The notes under the pieces are model-generated. The model ran no database searches. It had not been told where the DNA came from and saw only the letters and a list, made by a program, of their open reading frames with translations. A stretch of DNA of 64,000 nt from Carettochelys insculpta (lineage: Eukaryota; Chordata; Testudines; Carettochelyidae). Both the position numbers and the translations under genes were made by a program. The stretch lies in assembly GCF_033958435.1 (NCBI RefSeq), contig NC_134142.1, positions 100,015,001 through 100,079,000 of the forward strand. Direction: 5' to 3'. Positions 35,121 to 47,340 of the stretch are shown one piece after another; position 1 is the stretch's first letter, and every line of letters starts with the position of its first letter.

Positions 35121-37663
35121 TCAGTATGGGCATTTCCTATTTATATGTGCACATGTGCATACACAATACTTGTCCCCTTATCTTACCTTTTGGTGTTACA
35201 GTCACAAATTAGACTCCATTCAGCAACATTACATTTTGCTTCCGAAACCTTTTGCTGTTAGTTATATCAGTCTGAGATTTGTTGACATCTCTTGATAAAG
35301 TAAAAGTCTTGTCATCAGCTGTGACACATCACCTAGGCTACTGCTTGTCTGACTAAGAAAATGGAGTGTGACAGTTTTTCACTACACTGTGAGGCCAGCT
35401 ACATGTCAAAACAAGCTGGAGTCACTTCTCTTTCTTCTGTTCTGTTTGCTCCCACATTTGGTCTGAAACAGCTGAAAATGTAAAATATTTATAATTTGTA
35501 TTGAATTACATGAGTAAAAATGTTGTCTATAGTTCATGAATCACTAATTACACATACACAAATGATGTTTTGGAACCCAGTGGTTTCCTAGTACAACTGT
35601 ATTTTGTCACCCAGAAACTGAATTTTGAACATGACAACACCACAAACTTCAGGTAGGCCTTCAAATGCGTAGATAAAATAAACATATACCTGTATTTACA
35701 GGTTATAATTGAGCCTTTAGAATTACAAGTATTGAGGACTGGTAGAAGTTTCACATAACAGATTATGTATTAGTTCAAGCCTAGCAGTTTCGTATGTTTC
35801 AAGCTCTTTTGCATCCCCATTCCCCTCTCTCTTCCCCCATGCTTGAGTAAATGTAATATAATATGCAGTGATCACATATAAGTAAACTGCAAAAACAAGT
35901 AAAATTAAAATAAACTACTGTTTGACATCAGGAGCATTTATTGTACAATCCATTTCCAACATAAATCACCATAGATTCACGAGACGTTCTCACCAGAATC
36001 ATTGGCAGACATTCCAAAATACGTAATTACTAACGTTTAATGAGCAATGCCTACATGACTGAATAAGGTTGATTACTGAACTGTGAACTTCCATTGAAGA
36101 GACAGTTACATTGCATTCACCAAGCGCACCACTGATTATATAGCATATAAAGCCTCTAAACCTGATTACATAAACAATCAATGGTTTTGGAAAGAGTGAG
36201 GAAAATATTAACACAGATTTCTGTAACAAAGAAAAAAATCCAATTTACATTTAGTCTTTTCCCTTTCTAGTTGATAAATGAATGATGAACTAATTGATCT
36301 GTCTTTTAAGCCCCTAGAAAGGCTTCTGATTTTTTTTAAAAATAGTTGCATCCTCAACTATTTCTGAGTTACCATTGGATAGATTAGACTGTGAGCATGT
36401 GCTCAGTAACCCTCAACAATAAATATGCCCTATATGAAGATGTATACCTGCTTGCAAAGCCACAAACTTCAGAAAACTCACACTATTTCATATTTAATAC
36501 ACTGCTTTGCTATCAGCTGTAGGGTGAAGATAATTTCCTTGATATTAGGAGTATTTTGAACCTTGTGTAGCAGTTGAGAACCAGTTTACAGACATGAACA
36601 AATACTTTAATGGCTCAGCTAAGTGGAGATAAATATTTTTGCAAAACATTGAAGTCATCAGTGTAAGACACAAACACCAATCTAGTACACTTAAGAACAA
36701 TCAGTACTATGAAGCATTTTAGTATTACACTATGTCACAAATAAACAGTGTAAATGTACAGAAAGTGCATATATATTCTTTAGACTGTAAGAATAAATTC
36801 TTGGTGAAGATCTTTCCTTCATAATACCTACACAAGCTGCTCAGTGGTAAAATTTTAGGCTCCTCAGGCAACTTGAACTACTATTTGCCAAAACTAATTT
36901 TAAAGGGAAGAATAGATAATCTGTCCACTTTTATGTAACCTTTTTAACACGTGCTCAACAAGGGGATCTAAAATGAATGCACTCATGACTGCGCCTGTCT
37001 TATATAACCTAGGAGACATGGTTTATGGCGCTCGTCAGGGTCAGAATGTCAGGCCGAATATTAAGTGGTAAGAACTAAATAACTATATTTTGATGCAAAC
37101 ATACTATGCCAGGATTGCGTAAAATTATTTAGTCACATTCTGTGGCATATTTTATTAGCACTGAAGGCCTGCATGTTTCTCAGTGGCTGCCAGGAAAAAG
37201 CAATAAAAAAGGTTTTGAAACCTATATTAAAAAAATCACAATTCAGAACTTAGAACTACATCATAAAAACATCCAAAATCATATTTCACCATTTTATCAT
37301 GTTTCTGCTTAATATGTACATTTTATTTTCAATTTTAAGCACGCACTGTGAAGAAATATTGCCCCAATTTGTAAAATCTATCTTTAGCAGTGAAGGCTTA
37401 TTAGATTCCATATCATGTGTATTATGTGTGGTAGGTAGTTGTTTACAACAGCTATTGGAGTAACTCTTCCAGTGACTAGAGTAATCACCCAAGCCTATTT
37501 TAACTATAATGGAAATTAATGCTTGATTCATTTCAGAATTTTAATGCTTATGCAATGAAAAAAAAATGGAGCATTCAAAATCAGTTTGGCCCAAGAGATC
37601 ATCATCAGGCATAAGGGACAACATCTATTCAAATTCTCATCTATTTTTATTCTGGTTCCAACC
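35121..37663. other. Intron stretch without recognised gene or repeat
   Basis: AT-rich, low in CpG, no long frames. I recognise no transposon family. Confidence 0.5.
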
Positions 37664-37861
37664 AGTGTTCCCTCTATTTTTTCCATTCATGGGTGGGAAA
37701 AAATGTTATGTGCACGTGTGGATGTGCAGCCACCAATAGAAATGCATGCTTCCAGCTGTGGGTGGCTCTGGACGTTCTGCTAATCAGCCAATGGCACCTG
37801 AATCTCTCCTGGGCAATTGCCTAGCTGCTCAGATTACAGGAAGCATCGGTTACAACCACTG
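37664..37861. mobile_element. hAT-like non-autonomous element
   Basis: It begins cagtgttccctctatttttt, a terminus that recurs at 48859 (cagtgttccctctaatcttc). It includes the ttatgtgcac segment shared with that copy. The right end (ggttacaaccactg) inverted gives cagtggttgtaacc, a weak match. The boundary on the right is uncertain. Confidence 0.6.
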
Positions 37862-39831
37862 TCCTACAACATAACTGAAGATAAATTTTTAGATATTTCT
37901 GCTTTATAAACCAAAGCTGCTGGATTAGGGGATTGTAGATCTGGATTCTGTTCACAGCTAGGAAATAGTTGCATAGTGAAGCAGCTTAGCTAGAAGTCCA
38001 TCCTTCAACTGTTGTACTCAGTGTACTTTAAAATTTCAAAATACATCTTTGTTTCAGATTGAGGGTATAAAGAAAAGGAATTGCATTATATTGGTGAAAT
38101 AGTTATTTAGAGAACAACAGTAGGAAAAGATTAAGTAGAAAATACGGTCTTTGCACTAGTCAGACTTCTTCTGTTACTTGATCTTGCAGCCTTGAAATAT
38201 ACCTGATTCTAGAGGTTAAAGTTCAGAACTATCATGTGAGATAGAATTTTAGTGATAAATAGACATAAAGAAGCTTAATTTCAACAGACCAGCCCAACAG
38301 TTTCTATCTATATGGATGCAATTTAAAGGGTAAAGCTGCTAATCCTAGCTAGGTGACGCACCTGGCTGCTGGAGTTTTTACAAGCCTGGTGGTGAATGCA
38401 GATCATGATAGGTCACGACACACCTCGAGAAATATCTAAGGCATGACCACCAACTTTTTTGTCAAATGAAACATTCAGCTTTACCTTTGGGCTGATTGAA
38501 TCTCAAATGATGAAGGAATCACTTTTCAACCACTTCATCTTCTTGATGCATCTTAGCTTCACGTTCTCTTTACACCCAATGTGTCCTATGCTATTTTACG
38601 CTTTTTTTTTACTTGTATCCTCATTCCAGTTTGTGCACTGAATGTGTCCAATAAATCATTTTGATGATACGCTCTTCATAACAATTTCATTTTTAGCAGA
38701 ATGAAATGGATATTTTTCACTATCGCAGTTTTTCAGGTACCATTAAGAGTATACTATTAGTCTTGCAATTAGTCTTCACTTAGCATATGCTCATTTAGCA
38801 TAGTCACATTTATTATTGTTACTGCATAATGCTATAGATAAGAACTCTGTAAACCCACAACGGTGCCTAAACTTTTCAGCATATTCCAAGAGATAAGATA
38901 ACAGCACCGCTGTGCAACAGCTGTGAGATGGAAAAGCAACCTGGGTATTAGCATGCAAATGAGCTTGTCAAGCAACCCACATGGCTTCTAGAATGTCTCC
39001 CCCCCCACGCACACACATCCAATACTCAACAAACAAGTAGCAATTTCAACTGCAGGGCTTATTCTAAACCCATTAAGCAACTGTGTTTACAGAGAGCACA
39101 GATAGACACCTACAATTAAAGTTGTCCGACAAGCTACATTATAGTACCTGGTTAACATTGCTCATCTTAAATTTTTCACGTGCTAGGTGTCTAGCATCTA
39201 CTGTATTATTTTGCAAAATTTCAGCAAACACAGTTCAGCCATTTTTCACAAAAAGAATAAGGAATACTATGTTTTGTCCTTACTAAAACAACTCTTACAA
39301 GAAGCTCCAGTTCCCCCATGCTTTGAAGCAAGGACTTTAAATTTGGCACCAGGGTGCCTTTTTCCATCAGGGATGTGCCTCTTTCTATCACTGTAAAATG
39401 TTACCAGTACACTTATTCTTAATACAGACCCATTAAGAGTTTGGAAGTGGAATTTCCTCAGTATTTTGTTACATCACAACTCTGACATGCTGACCAGACC
39501 ATGCATGTGTCACCTGAACAGAGCAATGGAATGTGCTCCATCCTGGACCCGAAGAGGCTGCCAATGTGGCCCTGGATCTCAGAACTGAAAGTACAGAAAA
39601 ACATCTCCTGTGTTTGCCCTGGCAGAGTGGAAGAGAAAGAGCAAGCTCCACCACTTGAATACCGAGGGACGAGTAATGAGGAACAGGAGCCAAGATGGGC
39701 AGAACGTGGCAGAGAGAGAAGATGATAGTGGAGAGAATATGAACAAAGTGGAGAGGGAACTGTGGATAGGGCAAGTGGGTCGAGCATAGGAAACAGGCAG
39801 AAGAGAAAGTAATATGGGCTGATATAGTGAT
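37862..39831. other. Intron stretch without recognised gene
   Basis: Nothing classifiable is seen. The minus-strand frames at 39458-39855 (109 and 128 codons in different frames) lack motifs and splice context and are treated as chance. Confidence 0.45.
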
Positions 39832-40328
39832 GACAAGTATCAGAGGGGTAGCCAAGTTAGCTTGTATCTTTAAAACCTAGGAATCCTGTGGCACCTTATA
39901 GATTAATACATTTTGGAGCATAAGCTTTCGTGGGCAAAGACCTGCTTTATCAAATGCATGAGTGGTAGAGTTCCAGAGGGGGGTTTAAAGGAGGAGTCTC
40001 AGTCAAGGGGTGGGCCAGAGTTGACAAGGAGTCACAGAAGATGTGGCCCATTATCAGCAGATAAGGTGGAGTTGTGAACATCAAGAGAGGAGAAATCAAG
40101 TCAGTTCAGGTGGGGGGATGTGGCTCATTATCAGTAGCTAATGTGGAGGTATGAACGTCAAGAGCAGAGAAACTGCTTTTGTAGTTGGCCAACCACTCCC
40201 AGTCTCTGTTCAGTTCTTGGTTGATGGTGTCAAATTTGCAAATGAATTGCAGCTCTGTAGTTTCTCTTTGGGGTTTATTTTTGAAGGTAATTTTTTTGTA
40301 GGACTGATATTTTTAAATCAGTGAGTGT

Positions 40329-40703
40329 TCAGGGAAATTGAAATGTTCTCCTACAGGTTTTTTGTATGTTACTCTTCCTGATGTCTGATTTATGTCCATT
40401 TATTCTTTTACTTAGAGACTGTCCAGTTTGGCCAACGTAAATTGCAGTGGGGCACTGCTGGCACATGATGGCATATATTATACTAGTAGATTTGCAAGTG
40501 AAAGAGCCCCTGATGGTGTGGTCGATGTGCTTTGGTCCTGTGATGATATCACTAGTGTAGATATGTGAGCAGAGTTGGCACCGAGGTTTGTTGCAGGGAT
40601 TGGTTCCAGGTTTAGAGTTACTGTGGTATGGTCTATAGTTGCTGGTGAGAACTTGTTTACGGTTGGCAGGCTGTTTATAGGCGAGGACAGGCCTGCCTCC
40701 CAA
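40329..40703 (-). pseudogene. PLE GIY-YIG endonuclease domain
   Basis: A 124-codon open frame. It holds CNKPRCQLC (putative zinc ligands), then the GIY-YIG module: SIIYAIMCQQCPTAIYVGQT with the two tyrosine motifs, followed by GQSLSKRINGHKSDIRKS with the conserved arginine. The domain would nick DNA for target-primed reverse transcription. It ends in RTFQFP, short of the usual C-terminus. Confidence 0.85.
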
Positions 40704-40890
40704 GGTCTGTGAGAGTGAAGGATCATTGTCCAGGACTGATTATAGATCACTGATGATGCGCTGGAGATGCTTTAGTTGGGTGCTGTATGTCATGGCCAGT
40801 GGTGTTCTCATGTTTTCCTTGTTGGGCCTGTCTTCTAGCAGGTGGCTTCTGGGTACACGTCTGGCTCTGTCAATCTGTTTCTTTACTTCC

Positions 40891-41676
40891 TTAGGTGGGT
40901 ATTGTAGTTTCAGACAAGCTTAGTAAAGGTCGTGTAGATGTTTGTCTCTGTCTGAGGAATTTGAGCAAATGCAGTTGTATCTTAGTGCCTGGTTGCACAC
41001 AATGGATTAAGTAGTGTGCCCTGGATGGAAGCTGGAGGCAGCAGTCCGTGAATTTCTGATGGAGAGTGGTATTTATGTGACCATCACTTACTTGCACAGT
41101 AGTGTCCAGGAAGTGGATCTCTTGTGTGGACCAGTCTAGGCTGAGGTTGATGGTGGGGTGGAAACTGTTAAAATCACAGTGGAACTCTTCAAGAGCCTCT
41201 CTCCCGTGGGTCCAGATGATGAAGATGTCATCCATGTAGCACAAGTAGGGGAGGGGCTCTAGGGGACAAGAGCTGAGGAAACACTGTTCCAGATCAGCCA
41301 TTAAAATATTGGCTTACTGTAGGGCCATGTGGGTGCCCATAGCAATGCCACTGATTTGAAGGTATAAATTGTCCTCAAATCTGAAATAGTTGTGGGTGAG
41401 GACAAAGTCACAAAGCTCCGCCACCATTTGTGCCTCGATCTCATCAGGGATAATGCTCCTAACAGCTTGAAGTCCAGCTTCATGTGAGATATTGGTGTAA
41501 AGGGTCTCTACATCCATAGTGGCCAGGACGGTGTTTTCAGGGAGGTCACCAATGGATTGTAGTTTCCTAAGGAAGTAGGTGGCATCTCGAAAAAAGCTGG
41601 TAGTGCTGGTAGCATAGGGTCTGAGTAGAGAGCCCACATATCCAGACAATCCTGTAGTGAGAGTGCAAATGCCCAA
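40891..41676 (-). pseudogene. PLE reverse transcriptase core
   Basis: Two in-frame open pieces (41676-41314 and 41301-40891) are separated by a single stop just after GTHMALQ. Motifs are TMDVETLYTNIS (with the first catalytic Asp), SGIAMGT, and YMDDIF with the Asp pair, then LDWSTQEIHFLDT. The layout matches Penelope RTs. The frame ends at 40891, and the endonuclease domain continues in another frame. Confidence 0.87.
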
Positions 41677-42725
41677 GATGATGATGGGATCCCCAGGTTT
41701 ATGGATCTTGGGTAGTAGATAGAATAAACCTGTTGAAGTTCTAGGGGCGTGTCTGTGTAGATTTATTCCTGTGTTTTTATAGGGAGGGTCTTGAGCAGAT
41801 GCTGTAGTTTCTTCGTGTACTCCTCAGTGGGAATCTGGGACAGTGGCTTGTAGAATGCGGTATTGGAGAGTTACCTGGCAGCCTTCTTTTGGTAGTCTGT
41901 CCTATTCATGATGACAACACAGCACCTTCTTTGTCAGCCTTTTGGATGACAATGTCAAAGTTGTTTCTGAGGTTGTTGATGGCGTTGCATTCTACATGGC
42001 TGAGGTTATGGAGAAAGTGATGCCACTTTTCCACAATTTCTGCCTGTGCACATCAGTGGAGGCATTCTAAGTATAGGTCCAGTCTGTCATTTTGACCATC
42101 AGGGCAGTCCATGAAGAATTTTTTTTCCTGTAACTGTATGTGGGAGGGGACCTGTGGGTCAGTGGGTTGTTCAGTGTCATGCTGAAAGTATTCCTTGAGT
42201 TGAAGATGGCAAATGTAGGCTTCAGATCCCCACAGAATGCTATCAAGTTTATGGCAGGGGGAGAGCAAAAATGGAGTCCTCTAGAAAGGCAGACTCTTCT
42301 GCAAGGCTGAGTGTGTAGTTGGATAGATTGACAATATCGCTGGGTGAGTTAAGGCTATCACTATTGTGGCCCCATGTGGAAAGCAGGACTTCAGATAGTT
42401 TACAGTCCTTTTTCTTCTGTAGAGAAGAGAAATGTGCATTGTAACTCTCCTCTCTTGTTTTAGTAAAGTCCAGCCATGTGGAGATTTGTATGGAAGGTTG
42501 TTTTTTTTATGAGAGTCTCCAGATCTCAGAGCTTTTTTGATGTTTTCCTGTTTGCTGTACAGGATGATGATCAAGTGGTTCCTCAGTTTCTCAGAGAGTG
42601 TGTGGCAGAATCTCACCATAATCTGTGCAGTATGTTGATTTCAGTGGGTTTTTCAGTGGGTTTAGTGAAGAGAGGTGCAGAAGTTGGCATGGAGAAGCTG
42701 ACGAAGGACAAGACAACTGTAACGT

Positions 42726-45700
42726 AACCATTGTGACCTCTTGGTGCAAGGAGGGATAGAATTTTTAAGAGATTTTTAAGAAGAACAGAATTTAAGAAGT
42801 TATGTATCTAAACCAGAAATTCTATTCTTATAGCCTTGAACTTAGGGCAGGTTACCAAGAGATGACAGGTCAAACAAGCTCCTTTTTTAAAAAAGGAAGA
42901 TAATGTTTCTCTATTTCTTTTGTTCTTACAGTGCAAATAGCTGTAGTAAAAATATAAAGTGAGCACTATATCCTTTGAATTCTGTGTTGTAATTGACATA
43001 TATTTGAAAATGTAGAAAGCATCCAGAAGTATTTCAATAAATGGTGTTCTGTTGTATAACGGTGTGATGAATCTCAATTTGTAATCACTTGATAGCCCTG
43101 ATTACAAGCTAAAACAACTAGCTACTGCAAATGTAATGACTGAACCATAAATTCTATTGTTACAAAGACAGCAAATCACTATTTCAAGTGACGAGCACGT
43201 AAAATTATTTGAACTATTCTAAACATTGTTGAAACTCAAACGTGATCGTAATATCTAGGGATATTTTCTCCTCTGTCTCAGGACTTGCTGATGATAGCAG
43301 CAGTTATTTGTGGAAATGATACCAAAAAACACCAGAGCCAGAGTAAACAGAAAGTGGATAATGTTATATTTTTTTGTTTTTAGAAAGTAACTCCTCTTTT
43401 TAAAAAAGCAAGAGAAAAAGCAATAAACAAGTTTAATATTGAAAGTTTTGGCTTCCCAGCCATGTTCAACAGAATGTATTGTCTGGAATCAATACATTAA
43501 AAAGACAGGGACTTTTTTTAGGCTTCTTGTTTGTTGATACTGACTGAGTGGTTATGAAATTGCTATTGCTTTGAATTGAACTAGCACACATATCTCATGT
43601 GGATCATTCAGTACAAAAATAAAAGAAAAACCTGCCAGGGGAATTAAATATCTTCTCACATTTATTTCCTAGCCTATAAGGTTACTGGATCAATACAGTT
43701 GAATGTGTGAGGTCAAATGAGGCAACTATTCCATTTTAAAAAAATCTTTTTTTAAAAGCAATTATTTGCTTTGACCATCTTAATTTTAACCAGGTTTTTA
43801 AACTCATGAGAGGGAACCATCAGCATGGAAAACACTGTGCTTTTTATGCTGTTCAAAAAAATTATAGATATGTATACATTTTCATACACACATACATACC
43901 CACCTCAACCAAAATACGCTGTTTAGGACATAGCATCTATATCTGCTAGCCTCGTGTCCAGGAGGCCAGACCAAAAAGGGCAAGTTCCAAGACACACAGT
44001 ACACAGTAAAAATCAAGAATCTGACCCTGCAAAATCATATTCCCACAACTCTCGAGGAAGGTCACTGAGAATCTCTTCACTGATATCAGTAATCTAGATT
44101 GCAGTCCCTTTATTCATATTGTACAATATTCTGAGCCCAGAATGGTCGCTGATTTTAATGGAGCTCATCTGTAGCAAAGCAATACTCAATGTAAGTAAAA
44201 GTATCAGAAACTGAACCTATTACACTAAGATCAGTTCTTTCCCAAGCAGACTTGAATAATACTGTTGAACTTAGTGGGGCTTCTCCTGGAAATAAGAGGC
44301 TACAGGATCAAGGTCTGAATTATTTCCCAAACAAAACAAGCACAATACATCATTTAGACTCAACAGCTGTTTGTTTCATACAAGAATTAACAGTAGTTTT
44401 GATCTGGCCCACCCTAAATGCAGCTAATGAAAATCAGTTTTTACACTGATTTACACTCGCTGATGGTAGAATTCAGTAAAACTACTTGCATCAGAAAGGG
44501 AGCCTTATCTGGCCACAGAATGCATACTTTAAAAAGATACATTGTCATGACAGATAATTAATAAACCATCTTTTAAAAGCTCACAAGAAGTACTGGAGCC
44601 ATTCATGGTCTCAATTCTCAAGCCTCTTCTTCACACAGGGTCCTGAAAAATTTAGAAGAACTATTTATGTGTCAGTAAAGGCTGCAGACTGAGACCGCAT
44701 GGTATAATTTAGAGCTGGATATAAAAATATTTCCCCAGACTTCCAACTTCTTTCCTTGTCAGATGATCTGTTCTATTACATCTTGTTACTTTATGGACAA
44801 GAAAAAATTAACTTAAATTACTTTATTAATGCTCTAAAACCAATGCAAGGTCAGCAGTCAATGCTACAATAGTTCAGAAACTTTATACAGTCTGTTTGTA
44901 TAAATGTCTTCCTTCAGACCACATGAATCTCACTAGACACAACTTCAAAAAAAAACCAAAACCCAACATTCCCTACTGAGAAAGGAAAAGAATAAAATAA
45001 TGAACTGGAGGAAGTCTTATCTCTGACTTGTAATAAAACCACCAGGCTGAGCTGATGTGTAATCACAAACCTAAAAATACAGAACTTTCTATATTACTGC
45101 ATTTGAAAAATAAGATTAGAGAGTGTGGTAAAAAATGTGCAGTTTTAATGTGCACATTATTAGTCCATCCCAAATCTACAAAAGCACGGCAATCAGGAGC
45201 TTCAGAGAAAGCCCTATACATTCTTTTCCATTTTCACATTGCCTACACTGCTGTCAATAATATAATCCAATATGCCATTATAGGCTTTCAATTCCATCTC
45301 CAATGGATACCCAAAAGCCATCCACGTCCCAGCAATACCATATGCTTTTATAGCAATTATATCAACACACCACTACATTTGCCTGTCAGACTATCCAGGC
45401 ATTTGGGATGTCAGTCTGCCTTTATGCTTCCAGGGTCAGTGTGAAAGGTACACACAGAAAAGAGAGACAGTCCAGTGGGGAAAAATTGTCAATATGGCTG
45501 ATTTTAACACACTTTTTATTTTTTCCTGTATCAATTCATTTTTTCATTGTATTGCCATGAAAAATTCAAATTATGTTCAAAGTTCAGATTCTGCATTTTT
45601 GCTCTTGCCATTTCCCATAAGGTTTTACAAAATAAAGCACTTCATGAAAGAGCAGGGCTTTCTTACTGCTCTTTCGCTTCCTACCTGCCTATTGAGGATT

Positions 45701-46429
45701 TGCTCACCTCATAGCCTGACATTCTTTCTCGTGGTTGCTGAGTCCATCTTCTTCCCCACTAACCCACTGCACAGTCTCTCTCTCCTGCTCCCAGCTTTTC
45801 CCCTTCATGGTTCAGCCCTCCGGCTAAATCACTTTGTTTTCCCCCTTCCTAGTCTAACTGTCCCCAGCAGTTTGCAAAGAAGCTGTTCCTGCAGCTCTTG
45901 TAGGGAAACCTAGGCCAGTCTTCCCAACCAGGTTCCAGTCCAAGGACTCCCCTCAGTCGTACAGGTCTTCATTCTCCCAGCCCTCACTGCTCCTTCCTTA
46001 GACTGCTTCCTATACTGCCTACTAGATGTACCTACTCAACCCATTATATCAGGGAGTACAACTGTGCTGTTCTGTTGCAAGCCCCCTGGTTTTATAGAAA
46101 CCCGATCTGTTTCTGACCAGTTAAGCTTCATTCCCTATTAAGCCTCACTGTACCCTAGCTCACTGTGCCTCTGTCTGCCTGTTCCCCCAATGGCATCCCT
46201 GACCTCCCCCACACAGCTCCTGCACTCATAGCCCAGAGAACAACCCTGCTCCATGGAACGTCCTCCCAAACCCCACAGGCACTGGAGGGTGCAGATGCTT
46301 GGCTGTGCAGGGCACCAAAAATCCTAAGGACAGCCCTGAGCCTATGGCTAATTGCTCTCTCTTTCCTACTTAAGCACTTCAGGGCTAATGTAAGGAGAAC
46401 GTCCCATCATATCCATGCTAAAAGTGATC
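42726..46429. other. Intron stretch without recognised gene
   Basis: AT-rich sequence with chance frames, the longest being 45055-45444 and 45494-45913 (129 and 139 codons). Neither has domain features, splice-bounded structure or related neighbours. 45700-46200 is pyrimidine-rich. Confidence 0.45.
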
Positions 46430-46591
46430 TCTCTGACACTATGGCAACTAAAGTGCAGACTACTCTTGGCATGGTGCTGTAGCCCATCCCAGTAGAGAGA
46501 AGGTTACAAGCAGGCCAAAGGAAGCCTGTGCAAATCTGGCCAATCAGGATGAGGCACAGCCAGCCAGGCTGGTTCCTATAAAAGGCTAAAC

Positions 46592-47209
46592 CAGGGGCGC
46601 CCAACCTTTTTTCCATTGGGGGCCACATGGCAATATTTTATGTGCTCTGGGGGCAGGGGACAAACACAAAACAGCCCCAAACCACCAGCCCCAGGCTTAA
46701 AGCCCCTCACAGCAACTAATCACCCTCTGCCCCCAGCCTTAATCCCTCCACAGCCCCAAACTGTCCCCAGTCTAAGACCCCCGCAGCCCCAAACTGCCCC
46801 TCAGTGCCCTCCCTTAAACCCCCTGCAGTCCCAAACTGTCCCCTGCCCGCCCCCTGGCTTAACCCCCCTTGTAGCCCCAAACCGCTCTACTGCCAGCCCC
46901 ATGCCCCAGCATCTTGGTGCTCCAGCTGCAGGGGCTCTGCTACTGGCCCTGCACCCCAACTGGGGCTCTGCCCCCAGGGGCCAGTGGTGGCTTGGTGCTC
47001 CAGATGCAGGGGGTCTGATGCTGGCCCCATGACTCAGCCAGGGCTTTGCCCCTGGAGTTGGCAACAGCTCCGTGCCCCAGCCACCAGGGCTCTGCAGCAT
47101 TCGGCCTCATGGCAACCAGTGCTGGTGCAGTAGCTGGCCCCACATGCCGGATAAAAAGGCTCCATGGGCTGGATTCTGGCCCATGGGCTGCCTGTCAGAC
47201 ACCCCTCTG
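46592..47209. mobile_element. hAT-like non-autonomous element with C-rich minisatellite
   Basis: The left end is caggggcgcccaaccttttt; the right end read inward is cagaggggtgtctgacaggc. A ctaaac direct repeat flanks it (46586-46591 and 47210-47215). The interior 46670-46890 repeats a cagccccaaactg(c/t)ccc-type unit. The proline-rich and related frames here follow from that repeat. Confidence 0.7.
46670..46895. repeat. C-rich minisatellite
   Basis: Four to five imperfect units of about 35-45 bp with the shape cagccccaaactgcccc...cttaaacccccc. It is the reverse complement of the G-rich minisatellite units at 15.3 and 34.1 kb, which sit in a different transposon. Confidence 0.7.
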
Positions 47210-47340
47210 CTAAACCCATCAAAGAAGAAGGAGCTAGGTCCCGGTACAGGAGAGAACAGCAGCACCTTGGACAGCGCAGTCCTGGGCAGACTCAGGGGGA
47301 GCCAGAGAGAAGCTCCAGCCTGATACCTGTCAGGTTGTGT

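Larger units (their letters stand above)
39832..42725 (-). mobile_element. Penelope-like element, long but decayed copy
   Basis: The minus strand reads, from the 5' side: an N-terminal region (LSEKLRNHLIIILYSKQENI near 42600), RT core (ENTVLATMDVETLYTNISH, then GIAMGTHMALQ), RT catalytic box (CYMDDIFIIW near 41230), a zinc-type CNKPRCQLC stretch, and a C-terminal GIY-YIG endonuclease. The 3' tail at 39832-39960 (caaagcttatgctcc-type, then a ctataaggtgccacaggatt segment) resembles the short tails elsewhere. RT followed by GIY-YIG defines canonical endonuclease-bearing Penelope-like elements. Several stops and frame changes show it is dead. The 5' boundary is approximate. Confidence 0.88.
46430..47340 (+). 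mobile_element. Possible LTR of an LTR retrotransposon, split by a hAT insertion
   Basis: Outside the hAT element the flanks join as one GC-rich promoter-like unit: ggccaatcaggatgag (CCAAT type, about 46537), cctataaaagg (TATA type, 46575-46585), then after the insert gaaggagctaggtcccggta and further sequence. This layout is like a Gypsy-type LTR. No coding part was found next to it and the ends are not defined. Confidence 0.4.

Noticed and set aside
34901..35295. Open frames of about 100 codons over the TG/CA tract
   Set aside because: They are simple translations of dinucleotide repeats (Cys-Val and Thr-His runs).
39458..39855. Minus-strand frames of 109 and 128 codons
   Set aside because: Overlapping frames of similar length with no motif, splice context or homologue I recognise; consistent with chance in stop-poor sequence.
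45055..45913. Plus-strand frames of 129 and 139 codons
   Set aside because: No domain, no start context, composition like the surrounding intron, and opposite in strand to NELL1.
46616..47133. Proline-, alanine- and glycine-rich frames
   Set aside because: They arise from the C-rich minisatellite of the hAT element.
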